Shown piece by piece: positions 59,037 through 64,000 of a stretch of DNA of 64,000 nt (its first letter is position 1; every line of letters starts with the position of its first letter). This DNA is from IOR16 sp963521065 (GTDB taxonomy: Bacteria; Bacillota; Clostridia; Peptostreptococcales; Anaerovoracaceae): positions 1 through 64,000 of the forward strand of contig CAUQTI010000007.1 of NCBI GenBank assembly GCA_963521065.1, in the 5' to 3' direction. The position numbers were made by a program, and so were the translations under genes. Below the pieces are notes generated by a model that was not told the origin of the DNA, ran no database searches, and saw only the letters and a program-made list of their open reading frames with translations.

Positions 59037-59693
59037 TTATTCTTCTTCCATTTGCTTTAAGTTCGGGCTGATACTCAATTCTGCTTCCGTCACAGCTTGA
59101 ATTTGCTCTACCGTGTAGTCGGGATGCAGCTCAGTGAGGAGAAGCCCGTCTGGTGTGACCTCAATTACGCCCATTTCAGTTACAATTTCATTTACAACAC
59201 CAACTGCGGTTAGCGGAAGTGTACATTTTTTCAATATTTTAGGGGCGCCTTTTGCTGTATGTGTCATCGCAATGATAACCCGTTTTGCACCGACGACTAA
59301 GTCCATCGCACCGCCCATACCGGGAACCATTTTACCTGGAACAATCCAGTTTGCAAGGTTTCCCTTTTCATCGACCTCTAATGCGCCGAGTATAGAAGCA
59401 TCTACATGTTTTCCACGGATGATTCCGAAAGAAGTCGCACTGTCGAAGAACATGCCTCCGGGTAAAATTGTCACATATTGCCCTCCCGCATTTACAAGAT
59501 GCGTATCCTCTGTACCGGATTCCGGTACAGGGCCAAGTCCAAGAAAACCATTTTCCGAATGGACGGTGACATCCACACCATCTGGAAGGTAATTTGCTAC
59601 AAGCGTTGGAAGGCCAATCCCCAGATTGAGAACATAGCCGTCTTTAATTTCTTTTGCAACTCGTTTTGCAATGCGTTCTTTTATATCTGCCAT
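59037..59693 (-). CDS. 3-oxoacid (acetoacetate) CoA-transferase subunit B
   Basis: A 218-residue beta subunit of a class I CoA transferase. The catalytic glutamate that forms the enzyme-CoA thioester is E47 in HSENGFLGLGP. LGIGLPTLVANYLP precedes it, and GGAMDLVVGAKRVI and PLTAVGVVNEIVTEMGVIEV follow. It would form an A2B2 complex with the subunit encoded by the overlapping upstream gene (13-base overlap), moving CoA from acetyl- or succinyl-CoA to acetoacetate or a related acid. AGGAGG site before the ATG. Confidence 0.93.
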   Translation of the reverse strand: MADIKERIAKRVAKEIKDGYVLNLGIGLPTLVANYLPDGVDVTVHSENGFLGLGPVPESGTEDTHLVNAGGQYVTILPGGMFFDSATSFGIIRGKHVDASILGALEVDEKGNLANWIVPGKMVPGMGGAMDLVVGAKRVIIAMTHTAKGAPKILKKCTLPLTAVGVVNEIVTEMGVIEVTPDGLLLTELHPDYTVEQIQAVTEAELSISPNLKQMEEE

Positions 59694-60349
59694 GCTTTTT
59701 CGCCTCCTACAATGAAATCAACAAAGATACCGGGGGTCACAACATCATCTGGATCAATCTCACCAACTTTAAGAATTTCTTCTGTGCCTACAATCACATG
59801 CTCGGCAGCGGATGCCATCAAAGGATTAAAGTTTCTTGTTGTCTTTGTATAGATACTATTTCCAAATTCATCACATTTAAATGCACGAATAAGTGCAAAA
59901 TCCGCTGTTAACGGGAGCTCAAGCAAATACTCGGTTCCCTTTACAGTAAGCGTTTCTTTGCCTTCGGCAACCAATGTGCCAACACCGGTCGGTGTCAGTA
60001 TTCCGCCCAGTCCAAAGCCGCCTGCGCGTATTTTTTCAGCAAGAGAGCCTTGCGGCACCAATTCTAATTCGAGAACGCCTGAGTTTTTTTGTTCGGCAAC
60101 AATTTTTGTCATACCAACGTGTGAAGCAATTAATTTTTTTACCATGCCCGCTTCAAGCAGTTTGCAGATTCCACGCCCGGGAAGACCACCATCGTTCCCG
60201 ATAATAGTCAAGTCTTTTACGCCTTTTGCGACAAGTGCATCAATTAAATTCTCAGGAGTTCCTGTTCCAAGAAAGCCGCCAATCATGATGACAGCGCCGT
60301 CCTGGATCGGTTCAACAGCTTGGGATGCAGTTGTGATTTTTTGTTTCAT
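59681..60349 (-). CDS. 3-oxoacid (acetoacetate) CoA-transferase subunit A
   Basis: A 222-residue alpha subunit. Marks are GGFLGTGTPENLIDALVAKGVKDLTIIGND, with the glycine-rich CoA loop, GGFGLGGILTPTGVGTLV and ELPLTADFALIRA. Length is normal. It follows the permease gene by about 18 bp and overlaps subunit B. The pair activates acetoacetate made by the dehydrogenase encoded upstream in the same operon. Choice between acetoacetate, butyrate and other acids cannot be made by sequence alone. Confidence 0.93.
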   Translation of the reverse strand: MKQKITTASQAVEPIQDGAVIMIGGFLGTGTPENLIDALVAKGVKDLTIIGNDGGLPGRGICKLLEAGMVKKLIASHVGMTKIVAEQKNSGVLELELVPQGSLAEKIRAGGFGLGGILTPTGVGTLVAEGKETLTVKGTEYLLELPLTADFALIRAFKCDEFGNSIYTKTTRNFNPLMASAAEHVIVGTEEILKVGEIDPDDVVTPGIFVDFIVGGEKAWQI

Positions 60350-60367
60350 GAAAATACCTCTTTTCTT

Positions 60368-61759
60368 CTAAACAATGCCCATAGATCCAAGAATAATAAT
60401 AACGACACAGGAAATTGCAGGAATCACTACAGTACACATACCGATGTTTCCATAGCATTCTTTATGTGTCATACCGGTTACATTCAAAAGTGTGATAACA
60501 GCACCGTTGTGAGGAAGTGTATCAAGTCCGCCGCACGCTACAGAAGCAACACGGTGGAGCACTTCCGGGCTGATGCCAAGAACCGCTGCTTTTTCAATAA
60601 ATTGCTCAGAGAAAGTTGCGAGCGCAATGCTTAATCCGCCGGAAGCAGAGCCCGTAATACCGGCAAGAACGGAAGAGGAAATGGCTTCGCCGATTAGCGG
60701 ATTATCGGAAATACTAAGCATTCCCGCTGCGACTAAGCTAAATCCTGCCAAGGTCTTGATTACGTTTCCGTAGCCAACCTCAGAAGCGGTATTCATGACA
60801 GCCAGGAAGGAACCGGAAACACCTTCTCTGAGACATTCTGTAACACCTTTGTCAAAACGTTTATAGTTAAAAAGAATAACAAGAGCGATTCCAATAATCA
60901 GAGCAATGATGAGACTCCACGTTCCGGAGACTGCCTTAAATGTAGTTTCATATTCAGATTCCAGATAAGAAGAATCCATACCCGGTAATACCCACTTGGA
61001 AAAAACAAAGTTTGCGATGATAACTACAATGATTGGGAGAATGGAAGTCATGAAAGATGGTAACCGAGAAGGATCCATAACCTGGAGATTTTCATTTTTA
61101 TGCTCTCCATATCCTTCACCGGCAGCTTTTGCTCTTTTTTCCACAAAAGTCAGCCAATACATGCCGCCGAACAGCATGACACATGCAGCAACAATACCTA
61201 AAATCGGTGCGGCAAATGCATCCGTACCAAAGTAAGACATTGGGATTGCATTCTGAATCTGCGGAGTTCCCGGAATTGCTGTCATGGTAAACGTAAATGC
61301 GCCGAGTGCGATTGCCGGAGGGAGAATTCTCTTTGGAATATCTGCCTCACGGAACAGTGCAGCACCGATTGGATAGATTGCAAATGCTGCAACAAATAGG
61401 GATACGCCGCCATAAGTGATAACGGCACAAGATAAAACAACCGCCCAGATTTCTTTTCCTTTGCCGATTTTTGTGGTAATGAATTCGGCAATTGCGTTTG
61501 CTGAACCGGAAACATCCATGACTTTTCCAAATACAGCACCCAAAAGAAACATAGGGAAATACGCTTTGATATAGCCAGCTAAAGATGGCATGAACTTTTC
61601 TGTGTAAGTCGCTAGAAGATGAAAACTTCCACCATCAAATACAACGAATGCGGCGGCAAGACATGCCAGCACAGGAGCGATTAAGATTACGGACCAACCT
61701 CTGTACGCAAGGTACATCAATAAGAATAGAGAAAGAATAATGCCAATAACGCCTATCAT
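60368..61759 (-). CDS. GntP family permease, probably for 3-hydroxybutyrate or a related acid
   Basis: A 463-residue membrane protein of the GntP/ion-transporter superfamily with about twelve hydrophobic segments. Recognisable blocks: YGGVSLFVAAFAIYPIGAALFREADIPKRILPPAIALGAFTFTMTAIPGTPQIQNAIP and the near-C-terminal ASGGLSIALATF with VACGGLDTLPHNGAVITLL. GntP proteins are proton symporters for gluconate and other organic acids, and this subgroup often sits with acetoacetate or hydroxybutyrate genes. The substrate here is inferred from the operon. AAGGAGG site before the ATG. Confidence 0.88.
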   Translation of the reverse strand: MIGVIGIILSLFLLMYLAYRGWSVILIAPVLACLAAAFVVFDGGSFHLLATYTEKFMPSLAGYIKAYFPMFLLGAVFGKVMDVSGSANAIAEFITTKIGKGKEIWAVVLSCAVITYGGVSLFVAAFAIYPIGAALFREADIPKRILPPAIALGAFTFTMTAIPGTPQIQNAIPMSYFGTDAFAAPILGIVAACVMLFGGMYWLTFVEKRAKAAGEGYGEHKNENLQVMDPSRLPSFMTSILPIIVVIIANFVFSKWVLPGMDSSYLESEYETTFKAVSGTWSLIIALIIGIALVILFNYKRFDKGVTECLREGVSGSFLAVMNTASEVGYGNVIKTLAGFSLVAAGMLSISDNPLIGEAISSSVLAGITGSASGGLSIALATFSEQFIEKAAVLGISPEVLHRVASVACGGLDTLPHNGAVITLLNVTGMTHKECYGNIGMCTVVIPAISCVVIIILGSMGIV

Positions 61760-61833
61760 ACATATGCCTCCTTAAATCATTCAATGAAAATTATAAAATA
61801 TAAGATAAAAAATTATTTCATTGCAGGGGGAAA

Positions 61834-62595
61834 TCAGCCGGCTGTCCAGCCGCCGTCAATTGTGAGTGCTGAGCCTGTGATGTTATTTCCTGCTTCTGAG
61901 CAGAGGAATTTGACAACTTCCGCAACTGTGGATGGTTCAAGAAGTGTTTTGACTGCTGCTTTCTGAAGCATGATTTTACTTACAACTTCTTCTTTTGAAA
62001 TACCGTGGTTTTCAGCCTGAGCTGCAATTTGGTTATCCACCAAAGGGGTTCGAACATAAGCTGGGCAGATGGAGTTTACAGTGATTCCGTAAGCGCCGCC
62101 TTCTAGGGCAGCCGTTTTTGTTAAGCCTGTTAATCCATGCTTTGCGGATACATAGGCTGATTTAAATTCAGAAGCCACGAGACCATGTATTGAATTCAAA
62201 TTGATGATGCGTCCCCATCCTTGTTCTTTCATGGATGGCCATGCATACTTAGTAAGAAGAAACGGTGCGGTGAGCATGAGTGAAATCATGAAATCCCACT
62301 TGTCCTCTGGAAAGTCTTCAATGGCAGAAACCGTTTGGATTCCAGCAACATTAACGAGAATATCCACCTTGCCATATTTGTTGAGTGCAAAATCGACAAG
62401 TGCTTTACAGGATTCGCGTTTACTCAAATCTGCGGTGTAAAAACTCTGACCGAATTGTGATGCGGACTCTTTCAGTTTGGCTTCGTTAACGTCTGCCATT
62501 ACCACATTCACACCGGAGTTTGACAACATTTCGGATACGGAAAGTCCAATGCCGCTAGCGGCACCTGTAACAATAGCTACTTTTTTATTTAACAT
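61834..62595 (-). CDS. D-3-hydroxybutyrate dehydrogenase (SDR family)
   Basis: A 253-residue short-chain dehydrogenase. NAD-binding GAASGIG (11-17), NVAG motif, and the catalytic S135, Y148 and K152 (SAYVSAKHG) are in place. The segments NLNSIHGLVASEFKSAYVSAKHGL and AYVRTPLVDNQI match D-3-hydroxybutyrate dehydrogenases closely. It oxidises 3-hydroxybutyrate to acetoacetate. The start at 62595 follows AAAGGAG; an in-frame GTG three codons upstream is less likely. It is the first gene of the operon, about 70 bp downstream of the sigma-54 promoter. Confidence 0.92.
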   Translation of the reverse strand: MLNKKVAIVTGAASGIGLSVSEMLSNSGVNVVMADVNEAKLKESASQFGQSFYTADLSKRESCKALVDFALNKYGKVDILVNVAGIQTVSAIEDFPEDKWDFMISLMLTAPFLLTKYAWPSMKEQGWGRIINLNSIHGLVASEFKSAYVSAKHGLTGLTKTAALEGGAYGITVNSICPAYVRTPLVDNQIAAQAENHGISKEEVVSKIMLQKAAVKTLLEPSTVAEVVKFLCSEAGNNITGSALTIDGGWTAG

Positions 62596-62665
62596 AACAC
62601 ACACTCCTTTTTTCTTTGATTAGAAAAGATAAAAAAACGGTGTAAGGCCTTACCAAACTAGATAT

Positions 62666-62681
62666 TGCAAAGAACATGCCA
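62666..62681 (-). promoter_or_regulatory. Sigma-54 (-24/-12) promoter of the hydroxybutyrate operon
   Basis: On the minus strand, TGGCATG-N4-TTGCA differs by one base from the consensus TGGCACG-N4-TTGCA and keeps both invariant GG and GC pairs at normal spacing. It lies 71 bp upstream of the dehydrogenase start, and a sigma-54 activator gene adjoins it. Confidence 0.82.
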
Positions 62682-62690
62682 CTTTAAATA

Positions 62691-62735
62691 TAAAAATCTC
62701 AAACCGTCTGTTTCCAAGGGGTCTGAGATTTTTTG
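62691..62735 (-). terminator. Terminator between the activator gene and the sigma-54 promoter
   Basis: AAAAATCTCA / TGAGATTTTT arms with a partly paired inner loop; on the minus strand followed by T-rich sequence. It separates the transcript of the activator from the operon. Confidence 0.75.
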
Positions 62736-62797
62736 TAAAAAATAAAACAAAGAGATAAGAGGAAAAATGCTGAAAAAAACGAGGTTTTGTAAAGTTT

Positions 62798-62869
62798 TCC
62801 GTACAAACGAAAAAACGGATATGCTAAAATGTACGGATTTGTGAACAAAATAGAGAAACTGTGTACGGA
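62798..62869. promoter_or_regulatory. Three phased TGTACGGA-type sites (candidate enhancer)
   Basis: TCCGTACA (62798-62805), its inverse TGTACGGA (62830-62837) and TGTACGGA again (62862-62869) recur at exactly 32-bp spacing, about three helical turns. They lie 117-204 bp upstream of the sigma-54 promoter, the usual position for activator-binding sites. Confidence 0.65.
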
Positions 62870-62924
62870 TTAGCGGATTTTCTATTTTTATTTCAAAAAA
62901 TTTCTATGATTTTTGTGAAAATTT

Positions 62925-64000
62925 TCAGGATTCAAATGCAATATCATACTTTTCTAGTTTTTCATAAAGGCTTGTCCTGCTAATTCCCAGTTTCTTTGCG
63001 ACGACTGATTTCTTTCCGTTATTTTGCATCATTGCATTTACAATGGTTAGGCGCTCCGTTTCTTCGAGAATATTTTTAAGCGTCTTACTGATTTCATCGC
63101 AAGGAATTCCCGTCAGCTTATTATGAAGGTGCTTTGTTTTTATAATTAGATCATCATCGATGAAATTAATGGCACGTTCGAGAATGTTTTCAAGCTCACG
63201 AACGTTTCCGGGCCAATTGTAACGCTTTAGGTATTCGATTGCACGGCTTGAAATACCTTGCACAGGGACACCTTCCTTTTGCGAGAGCTTTTCAATCAGA
63301 GCACTGACCAAAAGGGGGATATCTTCCCGCCGTTCACGCAAAGGTGGAATTGTGATGCTAATGACATTCAGCCTGTAAAACAAATCAGAGCGAAATTGTT
63401 CCTGATCAATCATTTCATACAGGTTTTTGTTCGTCGCAGCTAAAATACGGACATCGATTTTTTCCTTTACATGGGAACCGATTTTTTGAATTTCTTTGTC
63501 TTGAAGCACACGGAGTAATTTCACCTGCATCTGCATTGGTAAATCTCCGATTTCATCAAGAAATAAGGTTCCTTTGTTCGCCGCTTGAAACAAGCCGGAG
63601 CGCCCGCCTTTTTGCGCACCGGTAAAGGAGCCTTCCTCATAGCCGAACAATTCGGATTCCAGAAGGTTTTCAGGGATGGAGGCGCAGTTTAGACAAATCA
63701 GCGGCTGCTGGCTGCGCTTGCTTGCATTGTGAATCGCGTGAGCAAAGAGCTCTTTTCCGGTGCCGCTTTCTCCGAAGATTAAAACATTTGAATTGTTTTT
63801 TGCAATTTTACGGATGGTTTCTTTTAAAACCGTCATGGTTTCACCGTTTCCGATTAAATCTTCTACGGTATATTTTGCGGAATTAATTTTCCCAAATTTA
63901 TTTTTATATAAAGAAAGCTCCTGCTCCATCTCATTAATTCTTGTGTATAATCCATGGAGTTCCTTTAAATTCTTGAATAGGACTCTGCCAAAAACGCCGA
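62925..64000 (-). CDS. Sigma-54-dependent transcriptional activator (N-terminus outside the window)
   Basis: The frame is open to the end of the window, so the N-terminal sensing domain is missing; the ATG at 63929 is only internal. The visible part holds a coiled linker (INEMEQELSLYK), then the AAA+ domain with Walker A GESGTGKE, the sigma-54-contact loop GSFTGA (usual form GAFTGA), Walker B TLFLDEIGDLP and the R-finger region FRSDLFYRLNV. A C-terminal Fis-type helix-turn-helix (NNGKKSVVAKKLGISRTSLYEKLEKY) ends it. It probably activates the hydroxybutyrate operon downstream through the three sites at 62798-62869. Confidence 0.92.
   Translation of the reverse strand, partial: GVFGRVLFKNLKELHGLYTRINEMEQELSLYKNKFGKINSAKYTVEDLIGNGETMTVLKETIRKIAKNNSNVLIFGESGTGKELFAHAIHNASKRSQQPLICLNCASIPENLLESELFGYEEGSFTGAQKGGRSGLFQAANKGTLFLDEIGDLPMQMQVKLLRVLQDKEIQKIGSHVKEKIDVRILAATNKNLYEMIDQEQFRSDLFYRLNVISITIPPLRERREDIPLLVSALIEKLSQKEGVPVQGISSRAIEYLKRYNWPGNVRELENILERAINFIDDDLIIKTKHLHNKLTGIPCDEISKTLKNILEETERLTIVNAMMQNNGKKSVVAKKLGISRTSLYEKLEKYDIAFES

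Noticed and set aside
59958..60371. 137-codon plus-strand ORF
   Set aside because: Antisense to the CoA-transferase A gene; no ribosome site and Pro/Ser-rich translation.

Overview
The window is AT-rich chromosomal DNA from an anaerobic, endospore-forming member of the Clostridia. Sporulation genes show this directly: spoIIGA-sigE-sigG with a Spo0A-type promoter, an uninterrupted sigK, a YlmC/YmxH gene and a stand-alone relative of the SleC N-terminal domain. SD-rich starts with GTG/TTG use, an L20 leader ahead of infC-rpmI-rplT, LexA, RNase Y and a corrinoid-activation ATPase fit the same group. A butyrate/amino-acid-fermenting Eubacteriales lineage is an inference; the species cannot be named from the sequence alone. 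I see no rRNA, CRISPR, phage or intact transposon.

Layout. 0.3-9.2 kb: rlmN, a small P-loop protein, a CoA-pyrophosphatase-type Nudix enzyme, a secreted CAP protein, a nitrilase-family amidase, YgiQ, an orphan beta-class DNA methyltransferase overlapping a YitT protein, and a small DMT transporter. 9.4-13.8 kb: a secreted protein, an ABC-2 exporter and its histidine kinase/response regulator. 13.8-20.5 kb: the SleC-N-like protein, a 5'-broken URO-D family gene, a small membrane protein, and a 1263-residue SLH surface protein carrying a 1272-bp internal duplication beside a TetR regulator. 20.6-27.2 kb: tRNA-Arg and tRNA-Val, a MetH-activation-like protein and RACo-type ATPase, RlmA, an SAH/MTA deaminase and a two-gene LysO-type exporter. 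27.3-32.0 kb: lexA, an XRE repressor, and a divergent operon of exported WG-repeat and SLH proteins. 32.1-36.0 kb: translation genes followed by the spoIIG operon. 36.2-46.3 kb: MATE pump, NhaC antiporter, prfC, ylmC, nrdR-cmk, DUF1015, a class B PBP and sigK. 46.4-57.0 kb: maf-radC-mreBCD-PBP2-minD-like operon, rodA and RNase Y. 58-64 kb: a 3-hydroxybutyrate/acetoacetate operon.

The 3-hydroxybutyrate operon is the most coherent regulatory module. Permease, D-3-hydroxybutyrate dehydrogenase, two CoA-transferase subunits and a 3-hydroxyacyl-CoA dehydrogenase form one minus-strand unit. It is preceded by a near-consensus sigma-54 promoter and by three TGTACGGA-type sites spaced exactly 32 bp apart. 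The sigma-54 activator gene lies directly upstream and runs off the window. The spoIIG promoter (0A box, 22-bp spacer) and the XRE operator lying inside the WG-operon promoter are two other well-resolved regulatory sites.

No wholly new defence or mobile system was found. The least explained items are the WG/WG-like/SLH exported operon, the duplicated SLH protein with its TetR gene, the small P-loop protein at 1382, the orphan methyltransferase and the MinD-like ATPase lacking a membrane tail.
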